Assembly (NCBI GenBank): GCA_002928535.1
Contig: PERG01000014.1
Location: 1-56,358 of the forward strand
DNA from: Methylotenera sp.
GTDB taxonomy: Bacteria > Pseudomonadota > Gammaproteobacteria > Burkholderiales > Methylophilaceae
Reading direction: 5' to 3'
DNA length: 56,358 nucleotides
The position numbers and the translations under genes are program-made. The notes beneath the pieces were generated by a model. That model ran no database searches and was not told the DNA's origin. It worked only from the letters and a program-made list of their open reading frames with translations. Within the stretch, counting starts at the first letter, position 1; the number at the start of each line of letters is the position of its first letter. Positions 1 to 10,269 of the stretch are shown one piece after another.

Positions 1-43
1 CGACCAAATCAATTATTCAAATCTTAAATTCACTTGAATTTAC

Positions 44-871
44 CTAGTGACTTTCGTGTGCCATGGCCAAATACACCACGGTCAACATCATGAAAATGAA
101 GGCTTGCAGTGCCACGATCAGGATGTGGAAGATTGACCAGCCAGCACCGAGAATCGCACCGAAAATAGTGCCTGTCACACCTGTTGCAGCCCAAAGACCC
201 AACAACAAGAAGATCACTTCGCCAGCGTACATATTGCCGAACAGACGCAAGGAATGTGAAAGCGGTTTTGAAACGTATTCGATCAGGTTAAACAAGAAGT
301 TAGCCGGCCATACCCAAATTTTGCTACCAAACGGTGAACAGAATAATTCATGAATCCAGCCGCCAAAGCCTTTAACCTTGATAGCGAAGAAAATCATCAA
401 GAACCAGATCGCTAAAGCCAGCGCGAAAGTAGTATTGATGTCAGAAGTAGGGACGCTACGCCAGTGATGGGCGCCGAATAAGCCATAGAATTTGTGCATG
501 ATATCTACAGGTAAAAAGTCCATGGAGTTCATGGCGAGTACCCATAAAAAAACCGTCAATGCTGTTGGTGCAATAAACGCATGACGGTTACCGTGGAAAA
601 TATTTTTTACTTGGTCATCCACGAAACCAAAAACGAGCTCAACGAAGGCTTGACGCTTAGTTGGGACGCCGGCAGTAGCACCACGCGCTACCCACCAGAC
701 TAGACCCATGACCACAAAGCCTAATAGCACCGACATGACCAGTGTATCTACATGCAATGTCCAAAAACTGCCGTCGCCGATTGGTTTGGCATTAAAACTT
801 AAATGCCCTGCAATGTATTCGGATGGGGTTAGCGCAGCTTGTTCTGCGTGTTGTGCGTGTTCTGTAGCCAT
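44..871 (-). CDS. atpB: F0F1 ATP synthase subunit a
   Basis: Membrane subunit of the F0 proton channel, which passes protons to the c-ring to drive ATP synthesis. The 275-residue product has several hydrophobic segments and the family signature [12 protein letters not shown] near residues 207-218. Its Arg at about 209 matches the essential stator arginine (Arg210 in E. coli). Length is normal for the family. The ATG start follows atpI by 26 bases on the same strand, so the two are likely one operon; atpE and the rest of the operon would lie beyond the left edge. Identification is secure. Confidence 0.97.
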   Translation of the reverse strand: MATEHAQHAEQAALTPSEYIAGHLSFNAKPIGDGSFWTLHVDTLVMSVLLGFVVMGLVWWVARGATAGVPTKRQAFVELVFGFVDDQVKNIFHGNRHAFIAPTALTVFLWVLAMNSMDFLPVDIMHKFYGLFGAHHWRSVPTSDINTTFALALAIWFLMIFFAIKVKGFGGWIHELFCSPFGSKIWVWPANFLFNLIEYVSKPLSHSLRLFGNMYAGEVIFLLLGLWAATGVTGTIFGAILGAGWSIFHILIVALQAFIFMMLTVVYLAMAHESH

Positions 872-897
872 GATTTATTAAAAGTCTTCTTTAAACT

Positions 898-1302
898 CTA
901 TTTAATTTGCGTTGTGTCGTCATCTAACTTGCTAATCGCCGCACCTGAAAACAAGGCTGCAGCCGCCAAACCTGCAATCAGGGCAAAAGGCACTAATTGC
1001 TTATAAACTTTAAATGTAATGAATAACAGCACTACTATTACTAGAATCTTGACCGCTTCGGCTTTAAGCAAATTGATCAGGATTGCGGAAGCATCTTTCT
1101 TACTATCGCTACGCTGTGCAATTTTGGATGCCAAAAATGCACCAATTACCACACTCATGCCACCAGCCAAAGCTGAAACACAGGCATGCAAACCGGAAAT
1201 TACCAGCGCAATCGCTGCGACCACTATCGTTGCGATCAATTGCGAACGTAACATTTTGCTAAATATGCTGCTTGTTGCTGAGCCAGACTTTGAAGTTTCC
1301 AT
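898..1302 (-). CDS. atpI: ATP synthase accessory protein AtpI
   Basis: A 134-residue protein with four predicted hydrophobic segments, directly upstream of atpB as is usual for AtpI. In other bacteria AtpI helps assemble the c-ring and has been linked to magnesium or calcium handling. The N-terminal 20 residues are Ser-rich and polar, then helices follow at about 22-40, 45-62, 78-98 and 103-122. AtpI sequences diverge strongly, so the call rests on position, size and topology as much as on sequence. It should head the atp operon, with its promoter in the 126-base gap after parB. Confidence 0.85.
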   Translation of the reverse strand: METSKSGSATSSIFSKMLRSQLIATIVVAAIALVISGLHACVSALAGGMSVVIGAFLASKIAQRSDSKKDASAILINLLKAEAVKILVIVVLLFITFKVYKQLVPFALIAGLAAAALFSGAAISKLDDDTTQIK

Positions 1303-1428
1303 TGTTTATTGCAATTCAATCGAATGAAATAGGCTTATCAGCAAAGTCCGCGATTTTGAATTATACGTCTCATTTAGTCAAGCGATTTAATCAGCATAAT
1401 GAGACACTTAGCTGGCTATATTTAATTA

Positions 1429-2292
1429 CTAACGGGAGATTTTGGCGATGATTTCGTCCAACTGGTCTAAATTGGCATAGTTAATTTTCATCACACCTGC
1501 ACCATTTTGGCGCGGCGTGATATTCACAGTGGCACCTAATTTATCACTTAATGCTTCCTGCAGCCTTAAAACATCATGATTGACCTGCTTGTTCTGAATG
1601 TTTTTATTGGATGTGGCTGACGCTTGCTGCTGGAGTTTTTTAACCAGATCTTCTACTTCACGGACGGATAAATTATTTTGAATAGCTTGCTCAGCCAGCA
1701 TTACCTGCTGGGCATTTTCCAAGCCAATTAAAGCACGTGCATGACCCATATCCAGCTTGCCATGCATAAGCATATCCTGCACGGGGCTAGACAAGCTTAA
1801 CAAACGCAATAAATTGGATACGGCCACACGCGAACGGCCTACCGCTGAAGCGGCTTTCTCATGCGTCATGTCGAACTCATCGATTAAACGTTTGATGCCT
1901 TGTGCTTCTTCCAGCGGATTGAGGTTTTCACGTTGGATATTCTCAATTAAAGCCATGGCCAATGCAGATTCATCGGCAATTTCACGCACTAACACAGGCA
2001 CTTCTTCCAAACCGGCAATCTGGCTGGCGCGCCAGCGGCGTTCACCGGCAATAATTTCATAATGATCCGCATCAATATGGCGTACTAAAATCGGCTGCAT
2101 GATGCCTTGTGATTTAATGGAATCTGCTAATGTCTGCAAGGCAGCATCATCCATATAGCTACGCGGCTGATATTTGCCGGGGCGTAATTGATCTACTTTT
2201 AGCATTAACAAAGAATCTGCTTCACCCACACTGCCGACATCCCCTGCAAGTAATGCGTCTAAACCACGTCCCAAGCCTTTTAATTTAGCCAT
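1429..2292 (-). CDS. parB: Chromosome partitioning protein ParB
   Basis: DNA-binding CTPase clamp that loads at parS and helps segregate the origin region with ParA. The 287-residue product has the N-terminal CTP-binding region with GERRWRAS at 83-90 and the ENIQRENLNPLEEAQ block near 117-131. A helix-turn-helix follows around 135-165, and a C-terminal dimerisation domain ends the protein. The start ATG overlaps the end of parA by 8 bases, indicating translational coupling. Two matching parS sites lie in this window (6957-6972 and 13891-13906), so the cis target is present with its binder. Confidence 0.97.
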   Translation of the reverse strand: MAKLKGLGRGLDALLAGDVGSVGEADSLLMLKVDQLRPGKYQPRSYMDDAALQTLADSIKSQGIMQPILVRHIDADHYEIIAGERRWRASQIAGLEEVPVLVREIADESALAMALIENIQRENLNPLEEAQGIKRLIDEFDMTHEKAASAVGRSRVAVSNLLRLLSLSSPVQDMLMHGKLDMGHARALIGLENAQQVMLAEQAIQNNLSVREVEDLVKKLQQQASATSNKNIQNKQVNHDVLRLQEALSDKLGATVNITPRQNGAGVMKINYANLDQLDEIIAKISR

Positions 2293-3067
2293 GTTTTCTC
2301 TCTTTAACTAATTCTTTATCAGTGATTTCCTGGGCTAACTCCAAATATGCCAGGGCGCCCTTAGAGCTTTTATCGTAACTGAGCACAGGCACGCCATAAC
2401 TAGGCGCTTCGGCTAAACGGATATTGCGCGGAATCACCGTTTTATACACCTTATCTCCAAAGTGGCTGATAAGCTGGGCAGACACCTGTTGCGCCAGCAT
2501 ATTGCGGTTATCAAATAAAGTGCGTAATAAACCTTCTATTTCCAGCGTGGGATTCAAATGTGCGCGTACTTTTTTAATGGTATTGACCAAATCCGACAAT
2601 CCTTCCAAAGCGTAATATTCGCATTGCATGGGGATCATCACCGCATTGGCAGCCGTAAGCGCATTAACTGTCACTAAATTAAGGGCTGGGGGACAATCCA
2701 GCAATACCACGTCATAAGCATCGCCAAGTTTTCCAATGGCCGCTTTGAGACGTGTTTCCCGTGCCAATTCATTGACCAATTCTACTTCAGCGCCCGCAAG
2801 CTCGCGGTTTGAAGGCGCAATATCAAAACCACCTTTTTCGCTCTTAACAATGACTTCCTGTAAAGTTTTTTCACCGATCAGCACATGGTAAATACTTAAT
2901 TTAAGATGGGTTTTATCGATGCCACTGCCAGTACTGGCATTACCTTGCGGATCTAAATCTATTAAGAGAACTCGCCTGCCTTGATTGGCAAAACTTGCTG
3001 CCAGATTTACACAAGTGGTGGTTTTACCTACGCCGCCTTTTTGATTGGTAATTGCTAGTATTTTCAT
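2285..3067 (-). CDS. parA: Chromosome partitioning ATPase ParA (Soj)
   Basis: Deviant-Walker ATPase that forms nucleoid-bound gradients and moves ParB-parS complexes. KGGVGKTT at residues 10-17 carries the deviant P-loop with the signature Lys. The DLDPQGNAS block sits near 37-45 and LLDCPPALN is the Walker B region. The length of 260 residues is normal for the chromosomal type. The N-terminus begins directly at the P-loop strand, with no helix-turn-helix extension, unlike plasmid type Ia ParA. It lies between rsmG (6-base gap) and parB (8-base overlap) in the classical origin-linked operon. Confidence 0.97.
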   Translation of the reverse strand: MKILAITNQKGGVGKTTTCVNLAASFANQGRRVLLIDLDPQGNASTGSGIDKTHLKLSIYHVLIGEKTLQEVIVKSEKGGFDIAPSNRELAGAEVELVNELARETRLKAAIGKLGDAYDVVLLDCPPALNLVTVNALTAANAVMIPMQCEYYALEGLSDLVNTIKKVRAHLNPTLEIEGLLRTLFDNRNMLAQQVSAQLISHFGDKVYKTVIPRNIRLAEAPSYGVPVLSYDKSSKGALAYLELAQEITDKELVKERKHG

Positions 3068-3073
3068 AATTAT

Positions 3074-3745
3074 TTATTTTGTAAAAATAGGCGGGTGTAA
3101 AAATACCAGATGCCGCTCAGCATGCAAGCCTGCTACATGCAAGGGCAATGATTTGGTAACCTGTATATCCAACTGTAGTGCTTTTAAATCGGCTAACTCC
3201 GCATCCGGCTGCACGCCTTTCATGGCCAGCCATTGACCATCTTGTGCTAGCAAATGCCGCGTTAATTTAATGAATAAACCAATTTCTGAAAATGCGCGCG
3301 AAATAATGACATCGAACAGATGATCTTTTTTCAAAGCTTCCACACGGCCCGCTTCCACATGAAAATTTGTGAGGCCTAACTCCCCTTTGGCCTGACGCAT
3401 AAAGCTGGCTTTTTTCTGTACCGAATCGATTGCGGTCACTTGCAACTCCGGCAAGCAAATCGCTAAGGGAATGCTGGGTAAACCCGCGCCTGCACCCACG
3501 TCTAATAAATATTTAGCTTCTGCGCCATCTGCTTTTTGAATATGCGGCAATACACTTAACGAATCCAGCAGGTGTAATGTCACCATTTCCAAGGGGTCTC
3601 GCACTGCCGTCAGGTTATGGACCATATTCCATTTATGAATAAGCAATACGTAAGCCACTAATTTCTCACGCTTATCCGCAGCTATCTGCAGCTGCATCTC
3701 AGCCAAACCAGCTTCAAGCGTGGCGAGTAGCGAAGCATTAATCAT
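3074..3745 (-). CDS. rsmG: 16S rRNA (guanine-N7) methyltransferase RsmG
   Basis: Methylates N7 of G527 in 16S rRNA (E. coli numbering) using S-adenosylmethionine; its loss gives low-level streptomycin resistance in other bacteria. The 223-residue product has the Rossmann SAM-binding motif LLDVGAGAGLPSIPLA near residues 80-95 and the family block HLLDSLSVLPHI ahead of it. The ATG start overlaps the mnmG stop codon by one base, so the two are translationally coupled, the standard gidA-gidB arrangement. The call is secure. Confidence 0.96.
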   Translation of the reverse strand: MINASLLATLEAGLAEMQLQIAADKREKLVAYVLLIHKWNMVHNLTAVRDPLEMVTLHLLDSLSVLPHIQKADGAEAKYLLDVGAGAGLPSIPLAICLPELQVTAIDSVQKKASFMRQAKGELGLTNFHVEAGRVEALKKDHLFDVIISRAFSEIGLFIKLTRHLLAQDGQWLAMKGVQPDAELADLKALQLDIQVTKSLPLHVAGLHAERHLVFLHPPIFTK

Positions 3746-5649
3746 TATGCAGCTTTTTCGATGGGCTTAGTACGGGACTTGCGCTTGAGATAAACCAGCA
3801 GCAAAGAAATTGCTGCTGGCGTTATACCGGAAATGCGGCTAGCCTGGCCTATGGTCTCTGGTTTTTGCGCGTTTAATTTTTGCTGCGCCTCGATTGGCAA
3901 GCCGTGGATTTCGCGGTAATCTAAATCGCTAGGCAATTTGGTGTTTTCCTGGCCTTTACTGCGTGCCACTTCATCGGTTTGACGGTCAATATAACCTTGG
4001 TATTTGGCGGCAATTTCCACTTGCTCGCGTACCGCCGGATCGGTTTCGCCTAAATCCAGCTCACCCAAAGTCAGCAGGGCGTCGTAACTTACTTCAGGGC
4101 GGCGCAATAACTCAAACAAGCTATATTCATGTTCTAAGGGTTTGCCGAACATCTGGATCATCTGCTCGGCAGGTAAGTTAGCCGGCTGCACAAACGTTTT
4201 TTTCAAGCGCACTTGCTCACGCTCCACAGCTTCTTTCTTGCGGCTAAAGGCTTCCCAGCGCACATCATCCACCAAACCTAATTTCCGGCCAATTTCTGTG
4301 AGGCGCATATCAGCATTATCTTCCCGTAATTGCAGCCGATATTCAGCACGCGAAGTAAACATACGATAGGGCTCACTCACTCCACGTGTAATCAAATCAT
4401 CGACCAACACACCTAAATACGCCTCATCACGGGCAGGGCACCACGATTCTTTGCCTTGCACATAGAGCGCAGCATTGGCACCTGCTAACAAGCCTTGCGC
4501 AGCAGCTTCTTCATAGCCGGTTGTTCCGTTGATTTGCCCAGCGAAAAACAAGCCTTGTACGGCTTTTGTCTCAAGTGAGCTTTTTAAAGCACGAGGGTCA
4601 TAATAGTCGTATTCGATGGCATAGCCAGGTCGCAAGATATGGGCATTTTCCATACCTTTGACAGAGCGTACTAAAGCTAACTGAATATCAAACGGCAAGC
4701 TGGTAGAAATACCATTTGGGTAAATCTCATTGGTATTCAAGCCTTCTGGCTCAAGGAAAATTTGATGTGATTCTTTATCCGCAAATCGGTGAATTTTGTC
4801 TTCAACACTTGGGCAGTAACGGGGACCTACGCCCTCAATTACACCGGTATACATAGGCGAGCGGTCTAAGCCGCTACGGATGATGTCATGCGTACGCGCG
4901 TTGGTATGAGTAATCCAGCAGGGCATTTGTTGCGGATGCTGCGCTGCATTGCCTAAAAATGAAAATACGGGCACCGGATCATCACCCGGCTGTACTGTCA
5001 TTGCAGAATAATCAATAGTCCTGCCATCAATGCGCGGTGGCGTACCCGTTTTGAGGCGTCCAACGGGCAGGCCGATTTCACGCAAACGTGCTGCCAAAGA
5101 AATAGCAGGCGGGTCACCAGCGCGGCCCGCACTATAATTTTGTAAGCCCACATGTACCAAGCCACCTAAAAAAGTACCCGCTGTAAGCACTACTGATTTG
5201 GATTTAAAGCGTAAACCGATCTGCGTGACTACGCCAGCTGCGCGGTCACCTTCTAAAATAATGTCATCTACCGCTTGTTGGAACAACCAAAGATTAGGTT
5301 GTTTTTCCAGACGCCGGCGAATTGCCGCTTTGTATAAAACACGATCCGCTTGGGCACGTGTGGCGCGTACAGCAGGGCCTTTGGAAGAATTAAGGATACG
5401 GAACTGTATGCCGCCTTCATCGGTAGCAGCTGCCATTGCACCACCTAAAGCATCAATCTCTTTTACCAGATGCCCCTTACCGATGCCCCCTATACTCGGA
5501 TTGCACGACATTTGACCCAATGTCTCAATATTATGCGTGAGCAATAAAGTCTTCTGGCCCATACGGGCCGCTGCTAGGGCCGCTTCCGTGCCTGCATGGC
5601 CACCGCCGATAACGATTACATCAAAAATTTCAGGGTATTGTAATTGCAC
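3745..5649 (-). CDS. mnmG: tRNA U34 carboxymethylaminomethyl-modifying enzyme MnmG
   Basis: FAD-dependent half of the MnmE-MnmG complex, which installs the (carboxymethyl)aminomethyl group on wobble uridine 34 of several tRNAs. The 634-residue length fits. An FAD dinucleotide-binding motif [16 protein letters not shown] lies at about 13-28, followed by the family segments [19 protein letters not shown] and [10 protein letters not shown]. The helical C-terminal domain includes [17 protein letters not shown]. The best start is GTG; no in-frame ATG lies nearer the conserved N-terminus. Its partner mnmE is also in this window, on the same strand, 1.4 kb away. Confidence 0.97.
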   Translation of the reverse strand: MQLQYPEIFDVIVIGGGHAGTEAALAAARMGQKTLLLTHNIETLGQMSCNPSIGGIGKGHLVKEIDALGGAMAAATDEGGIQFRILNSSKGPAVRATRAQADRVLYKAAIRRRLEKQPNLWLFQQAVDDIILEGDRAAGVVTQIGLRFKSKSVVLTAGTFLGGLVHVGLQNYSAGRAGDPPAISLAARLREIGLPVGRLKTGTPPRIDGRTIDYSAMTVQPGDDPVPVFSFLGNAAQHPQQMPCWITHTNARTHDIIRSGLDRSPMYTGVIEGVGPRYCPSVEDKIHRFADKESHQIFLEPEGLNTNEIYPNGISTSLPFDIQLALVRSVKGMENAHILRPGYAIEYDYYDPRALKSSLETKAVQGLFFAGQINGTTGYEEAAAQGLLAGANAALYVQGKESWCPARDEAYLGVLVDDLITRGVSEPYRMFTSRAEYRLQLREDNADMRLTEIGRKLGLVDDVRWEAFSRKKEAVEREQVRLKKTFVQPANLPAEQMIQMFGKPLEHEYSLFELLRRPEVSYDALLTLGELDLGETDPAVREQVEIAAKYQGYIDRQTDEVARSKGQENTKLPSDLDYREIHGLPIEAQQKLNAQKPETIGQASRISGITPAAISLLLVYLKRKSRTKPIEKAA

Positions 5650-5927
5650 TGATTTAAAGCTCCGCTATACAAGAGAAACGCTTACTTTTCAAAGAATTAG
5701 ATTTTACTTCAAAGCATTTATTAAGTCATGCAATAAGCTGGTTTATAAGGGGTTTATTACAAATCCACACAACCTAGACATAATTCTTTAATAGAATTGG
5801 CATACAATTCGCTTTCGTATACTATGCAATACACGAGATGTGAGTGTTAGGCGCAGCATAGCGTTGCTTGAAATTATCACTATAACAAGCATAAAAGATA
5901 ACTTTAAAATTAGATGATGGAGTTTTT

Positions 5928-6371
5928 ATGAAGAAATTGAATTTTGCCTTATTGGCACTATTAAGCTTGACAGCATTATCAGCAAGTGCGGACGTCGCAA
6001 ATGCTGTGAAATTAGAAAAAAAATATGCAACATTTGCTAAAAATGCCAATCCAGAATATGCCGGCCCTTCTGCGGTCGATGGTAAATTCTTTTTTAATCG
6101 TAAAATCAAATTAGCTAATGGCAAAGAAGCCGCATGTGCATCTTGCCATACTGCCAACCCAGCCGATCAAGGTAAGCATATGGTGACTGGCAAACCAATC
6201 AAACCACTATCACCAATGGTAAATCACAAACGTTTCAGTGATGTTGAAAAAGTAGAAGAACAATTCACTGAACACTGCAATGACATTATCGGTAGCGATT
6301 GTACTGCTGCAGAAAAAGCGAATTACATCGCCTACTTATTAACAGAAAAGACTCCTTCAACTAAACAGTAA
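5928..6371 (+). CDS. SHP-type (DUF1924) periplasmic monoheme cytochrome c
   Basis: A 147-residue secreted cytochrome. Residues 1-21 form a signal peptide with a plausible cut after ASA. One heme-attachment motif CASCH lies at 70-74. The block PLSPMVNHKRFSDVEKVEE at about 93-111 matches the DUF1924/sphaeroides heme protein family, whose conserved Asn in this block acts as a displaceable distal heme ligand; Asn99 is the equivalent here. Two further Cys (about 117 and 125) could form a disulfide. A Shine-Dalgarno-like GATGGAG precedes the ATG. The next gene, 11 bases on, is a cytochrome b561, the expected membrane partner. The physiological substrate is unknown; SHP proteins bind oxygen and other small ligands. 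Confidence 0.85.
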   Translation: MKKLNFALLALLSLTALSASADVANAVKLEKKYATFAKNANPEYAGPSAVDGKFFFNRKIKLANGKEAACASCHTANPADQGKHMVTGKPIKPLSPMVNHKRFSDVEKVEEQFTEHCNDIIGSDCTAAEKANYIAYLLTEKTPSTKQ

Positions 6372-6382
6372 GTTTTAACCCT

Positions 6383-6955
6383 TTGATTCTAAAATATGTT
6401 TGGGATCCTTTTGTCAGGATCTTTCATTGGTCCCTAGTTGTTGCATTTGCAGTTGCTTTTTACACACATGCATCAGAATGGGACCGTCTCATCCACATCC
6501 GGGCAGGTTACGTAGCAGGCGCATTAATCCTCGCACGTATTGTGTGGGGGCTAATGCGCACCGGATATGCTAGTTTTGACAGCTTCCCACTCAACCCGCT
6601 GTGGGCCGTCAAGCATCTTTACCGCGTCATGCAAGGTCAAGCCAAACACTATATTGGCCACAACCCAACTGGCGCATTAGTGATTTACGCCATGCTCGCC
6701 ACTGGTCTTATTGCTGTAATTTCGGGCTGGTTAGTATTTAACGAAGGGTGGCTGATTGACGAACCGGCTTTATTGCAAAGCTTACATCATTACTCAACTT
6801 GGGGGTGGTTAGCGCTCGTAGTTATACATGTTTCAGGTGTACTAGTAGAAAGCATATTACATCGGGACAATTTAATTTGGGCGATGATAACCGGCTGCAA
6901 GCGTGTGTGTAAGATTAATGAAAGACGCCCACAAGAAATTAAAGATAACTTTTAA
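6383..6955 (+). CDS. Cytochrome b561 family membrane protein
   Basis: A 190-residue di-heme type membrane cytochrome with four hydrophobic segments. The N-terminal VWDPFVRIFHWSLV motif, a GHNPTGALV motif near 94-102 and HHYSTWGWLALVVIHVSG near 125-142 supply His ligands typical of bacterial cytochrome b561. It probably passes quinol electrons to the SHP-type cytochrome encoded 11 bases upstream. The start is TTG: no ATG or GTG lies suitably between the previous stop and the conserved motif. A parS site begins 2 bases after the stop codon and a terminator follows. Family identification is strong; the direction of electron flow is inferred. Confidence 0.85.
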   Translation: MILKYVWDPFVRIFHWSLVVAFAVAFYTHASEWDRLIHIRAGYVAGALILARIVWGLMRTGYASFDSFPLNPLWAVKHLYRVMQGQAKHYIGHNPTGALVIYAMLATGLIAVISGWLVFNEGWLIDEPALLQSLHHYSTWGWLALVVIHVSGVLVESILHRDNLIWAMITGCKRVCKINERRPQEIKDNF

Positions 6956-6956
6956 T

Positions 6957-6972
6957 TGTTTCACGTGGAACA
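6957..6972. promoter_or_regulatory. parS centromere-like site (ParB target)
   Basis: The 16 bases TGTTTCACGTGGAACA read TGTTCCACGTGAAACA on the other strand, which fits the general bacterial parS consensus TGTTNCACGTGAAACA. The site is intergenic, just past the cytochrome b stop codon and before the terminator, and lies about 3.9 kb from parB. It is near-palindromic with one asymmetric pair. ParB should nucleate here. Confidence 0.9.
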
Positions 6973-6987
6973 CTTAATCGTAAAAAA

Positions 6988-7015
6988 CAAAAAGGCGCAT
7001 TTAGCGCCTTTTTTA
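6988..7015. terminator. Bidirectional intrinsic terminator between cytochrome b and mnmE
   Basis: An AAAGGCGC arm (6991-6998), a 5-base loop, and a GCGCCTTT arm followed by a T-run form a hairpin. On the minus strand the same hairpin is followed by T residues too. It therefore can end both the plus-strand cytochrome transcript and the minus-strand transcript finishing with mnmE at 7021. Confidence 0.85.
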
Positions 7016-7020
7016 ACTTT

Positions 7021-8385
7021 TTACTTTCCTATACAAAATTTACTAAAAATTTCGCCCAAGAGATGGTCTGGCGTGAACTCTCCAGTAATGCTATTTAATG
7101 CTTCTTGCGCTATACGCAGCTCCTCCGCAACCAATTCTGCGGAAGCCATTTGTTCATGTGCTTGATTCAAGTGTTTTTGGACTTGCGTTAAAGCTTCCAA
7201 ATGCCTGGCTCGCGCCATGAAAATGCCTTCAGAATTATTTTGATAGCCTACTAAATTTAGCAATTGCAATTTCAGCAGGTCTAGTCCTAATCCAGTTTTG
7301 GCTGATAAATAAATATGCGTTTCTTGATTTAAAAATTGGCTACCAGGGGATTCTTCAGATAAGTCTATTTTATTATGAACCCAAATTTTAGGAATTTCTT
7401 GCGGCAACTGGGCTAAAATCGATTTTTCTGTATCGGTAATGCCATGGGTTGCATCCACCAATAATAATGCGATACTGGCCGTTTCTGCAGCTCGCCATGT
7501 TCGCGCAATACCGAATTTTTCGACCTCATCCTCTGTCTGACGCAATCCGGCGGTATCGATAATATGTAATGGGACGCCATTAATTTGAATCGCGTTCTTA
7601 ATGGTGTCGCGTGTTGTTCCTGCAATCGGTGTCACAATGGCAATTTCTTCTCCAGCCAATTGATTCATCAAGCTAGATTTCCCCACATTGGGTTGGCCCA
7701 CGAGAACAACATTAATGCCTTCTCGTAATAGGCTGCCTTGTTTGGCTTTTGAAAAAACCGTTGTTAATTCCTGCTGAATGGCATTTAATTTTTCTGCCAC
7801 ATGGCCTTGCGTAATAAAGTCAATCTCTTCCTCAGGAAAATCCAAACATGCTTCTACGTACATGCGTAAATTGATCAGTTTTAACAATAATTGGTTAATT
7901 TGCTGCGAAAAATCACCCGATAGCGATCGCATTGCACTCTTAGCTGCTTCAGCCGTCGCCGCATTAATGAGATCGGCGACAGCCTCAGCCTGAGCCAAAT
8001 CCATTTTATCGTTCAGGTAAGCGCGTCGAGTAAACTCGCCGGGTTCTGCTTGTCTAGCCCCAAGCGCGATACAACGCGCCAGTAAAATCTGCATTAGCGC
8101 AGTGCCACCGTGCGCTTGCAACTCCAGTACATCTTCACCGGTATAAGAATGGGGATTGGTAAAGAAGAGCGCGATGCCACGATCAATGATCTCATCATTG
8201 TCGGCTTTAAAATCCAAATATGTTGCTTGTCGCGGAGGAGGGCAATAGCCTAATATTTGTTCAGCAATATGTTTTGCGCGGGAACCAGAAATACGCACAA
8301 TGCCAATACCCCCGGCGCCTGCTGCGGTGGCAATAGCGGCGATGGTGTCGCCGCTATTCTGGCTAGGTAGATTAGCGTTTAGCAC
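7021..8385 (-). CDS. mnmE: tRNA modification GTPase MnmE (TrmE)
   Basis: G-protein that works with MnmG on wobble U34 of tRNAs, using a formyl-tetrahydrofolate-derived carbon. The 454-residue product has the N-terminal folate-binding domain. The GTPase domain has GQPNVGKSS (G1, about 229-237), a TTRDT G2 region, DTAG (G3) and NKID (G4). The C-terminal CIGK carries the catalytic Cys that marks intact MnmE. The start is GTG and overlaps the yidC end by 14 bases, so translation is probably coupled. Identification is secure. Confidence 0.97.
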   Translation of the reverse strand: MLNANLPSQNSGDTIAAIATAAGAGGIGIVRISGSRAKHIAEQILGYCPPPRQATYLDFKADNDEIIDRGIALFFTNPHSYTGEDVLELQAHGGTALMQILLARCIALGARQAEPGEFTRRAYLNDKMDLAQAEAVADLINAATAEAAKSAMRSLSGDFSQQINQLLLKLINLRMYVEACLDFPEEEIDFITQGHVAEKLNAIQQELTTVFSKAKQGSLLREGINVVLVGQPNVGKSSLMNQLAGEEIAIVTPIAGTTRDTIKNAIQINGVPLHIIDTAGLRQTEDEVEKFGIARTWRAAETASIALLLVDATHGITDTEKSILAQLPQEIPKIWVHNKIDLSEESPGSQFLNQETHIYLSAKTGLGLDLLKLQLLNLVGYQNNSEGIFMARARHLEALTQVQKHLNQAHEQMASAELVAEELRIAQEALNSITGEFTPDHLLGEIFSKFCIGK

Positions 8386-10015
8386 CTGATTTTTTTGCTA
8401 AGTTTTCAGCATGAATTTTTTTATTGATATACCACTGTTGCCAGATAGACAACACGTTATTCACCAACCAGTATAAAACCAAGCCCGCAGGGAAGAAGAA
8501 GAAGAAAACGCTGAATACGATAGGCATCCAAGTCATGATTTTCGCTTGTAACGGATCGGTTGGTTTTGGATTCAAGCGGGTTTGAATAATCATTGTAGCG
8601 CCCATGAGCACTGGCAAAATGTAATAAGGATCAATCGCTGACAGGTCGGTAATCCAGCCAAAGAAAGGCGCATGACGGAGTTCTACCGAACCCAATAAAA
8701 CCCAATAGAGCGCAATGAACACTGGGATTTGGATCAGGATAGGTAAGCATCCTCCCATCGGGTTAATTTTCTCTTTTTTGTATAGCTCCATCATGGCCAT
8801 TTGCATTTTTTGCCTGTCATCGCCAAATTTTTCCTTCATGGACTGCAAGCGTGGCGCTAATTCTCGCATTTGTGCCATGCTGCGATAGCTGGAAGCAGAT
8901 AACCTAAAAAATGCGGCTTTGATCAATATGGTCAACAGGATAATGGCCACACCCCAGTTTTTGACTAGCACGTAAATTTGAGAAAGCAGCCAGAATAAAG
9001 GCGTGGCTACAATGGTCAGCCAGCCATAATCCACAGTGTATTCCAAGCCAGGTGCAGCAGCTTGCAAGTCTTTTTGACTTTGCGGCCCACTGAATAAGCG
9101 GGCAGGTACCGACAGACTTGCGCCTGGTGCAATGCTAGCAAGCGGGCTTTTTGTCCCGATTAAAAAGATTTCATCGCTTAATTTCTTAGTGTAAAAACTA
9201 CGCGCTAAACCGTCTTTTGGAATCCAGGCACTGACAAAGTAATGCTGGAGCAGTCCTACCCAACCATTACTAGTTTCAAGTTTAAGTGGCTCTTTTTCCA
9301 TATCATCAAAAGCCAGCTTTTTGAATTTGGTGCCTTCAGAATAATAAGCCCCGCCAGTAAAGGTTGGCATTAACGCAGAGCCTTGATTAGACTCACTATC
9401 ATGAACGATTTGATAATACACTGCTGGCGTTAATACATTAGCCGAGCCATTTTTTATTTCGTAGGTCACATCAATGACGTATTGGTTACGGTGGAAGGTA
9501 TAAACCTTATCCACTGTAACGCCATTATTTGTCCAGCTTAAACGTACTTCAAGGCTATCTTGCCCGGGCTGCATTTGATAACTGTTTGCTACGCTGGTAA
9601 ATACTGCTTTGTGTGTTGGCAAGTCGCCACCAACTAAACCTGTTTGTGCGACATAGGTCATCGGCTTGCCGGCGTCATCCAATAAAACAAAATTCGATTT
9701 ATCACTATCGTCAGCACGATGTTTCAATAACTCTAAGCGGCGTAAATCACCCCCTACAGACTCGATATCTGCCTTGTATAGATCCGTTACTACGTTAATA
9801 CGCTGGCCTTTTAACAAAGCATAGCTACCTTCAGATGGCAGCTCGGTACTAGTGCTGACGGCAAATTGACCTGGTACGCTTTGATCCGCAGCACTTTTCT
9901 CACTAATCGCTTGCGGCGCAATTTCTGCAGGTGCATTTTGTCGCTGCCAGGCATCCCACAACATCAAGATAGACATGGAAAATATAACAAATAATATTAA
10001 ACGTCTGGTATCCAT
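8372..10015 (-). CDS. yidC: Membrane protein insertase YidC
   Basis: Inserts and folds inner-membrane proteins, alone or with Sec. The 547-residue protein has an N-terminal membrane anchor (residues 6-22), a large periplasmic beta-supersandwich domain (about 60-330), and the conserved five-helix insertase core (about 350-530). An Arg in the groove segment [15 protein letters not shown] is the expected position of the hydrophilic-groove arginine. The C-terminal tail is basic, as needed for ribosome contact. It sits in the standard rpmH-rnpA-yidD-yidC-mnmE order. Confidence 0.97.
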   Translation of the reverse strand: MDTRRLILFVIFSMSILMLWDAWQRQNAPAEIAPQAISEKSAADQSVPGQFAVSTSTELPSEGSYALLKGQRINVVTDLYKADIESVGGDLRRLELLKHRADDSDKSNFVLLDDAGKPMTYVAQTGLVGGDLPTHKAVFTSVANSYQMQPGQDSLEVRLSWTNNGVTVDKVYTFHRNQYVIDVTYEIKNGSANVLTPAVYYQIVHDSESNQGSALMPTFTGGAYYSEGTKFKKLAFDDMEKEPLKLETSNGWVGLLQHYFVSAWIPKDGLARSFYTKKLSDEIFLIGTKSPLASIAPGASLSVPARLFSGPQSQKDLQAAAPGLEYTVDYGWLTIVATPLFWLLSQIYVLVKNWGVAIILLTILIKAAFFRLSASSYRSMAQMRELAPRLQSMKEKFGDDRQKMQMAMMELYKKEKINPMGGCLPILIQIPVFIALYWVLLGSVELRHAPFFGWITDLSAIDPYYILPVLMGATMIIQTRLNPKPTDPLQAKIMTWMPIVFSVFFFFFPAGLVLYWLVNNVLSIWQQWYINKKIHAENLAKKSGAKR

Positions 10016-10053
10016 AGTTTTTAATTGGTCTTTATTTAGTGAGTTGGTAAATA

Positions 10054-10269
10054 TTAGGGAATAGGGTCATGACCACCTGCACACCAAGGGTGGCAGCGCA
10101 TTAAGCGATGCGTCATGTAGTAGCCACCTTTTATTGCACCATGTTTTTCAATCGCCTCTAAGGCATATTGTGAACAAGTGGGATAAAAACGGCATTGCTG
10201 ACCAATTAAAGGGCTTAATAAATATTGATAGCCTTTAATTAAGCCTATTAATATGCGCGATAAGCTCAT
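10054..10269 (-). CDS. yidD: Membrane protein insertion efficiency factor YidD
   Basis: A 71-residue protein of the YidD family, which assists YidC-dependent membrane insertion. The signature CRFYPTCSQYALEAIEKHG lies at about residues 26-44, followed by RCHPWCAGGHDPIP at the C-terminus. The start ATG overlaps the rnpA stop (ATGA overlap of 4 bases). It lies between rnpA and yidC as in most proteobacteria. Secure. Confidence 0.95.
   Translation of the reverse strand: MSLSRILIGLIKGYQYLLSPLIGQQCRFYPTCSQYALEAIEKHGAIKGGYYMTHRLMRCHPWCAGGHDPIP

Noticed and set aside
1367-1405. Inverted repeat GTCTCATT / AATGAGAC between atpI and parB
   Set aside because: The 23-base loop and lack of a T-run make it a poor terminator, and no regulator site is recognised. 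It may be chance.
5822-6157. 111-residue minus-strand frame opposite the SHP cytochrome
   Set aside because: It is antisense to a clear heme protein with signal peptide and CASCH motif; no motif of its own.
6956-7165. 69-residue plus-strand frame after cytochrome b
   Set aside because: It spans the parS site, the terminator and the antisense 3' end of mnmE, so it cannot be a real gene.
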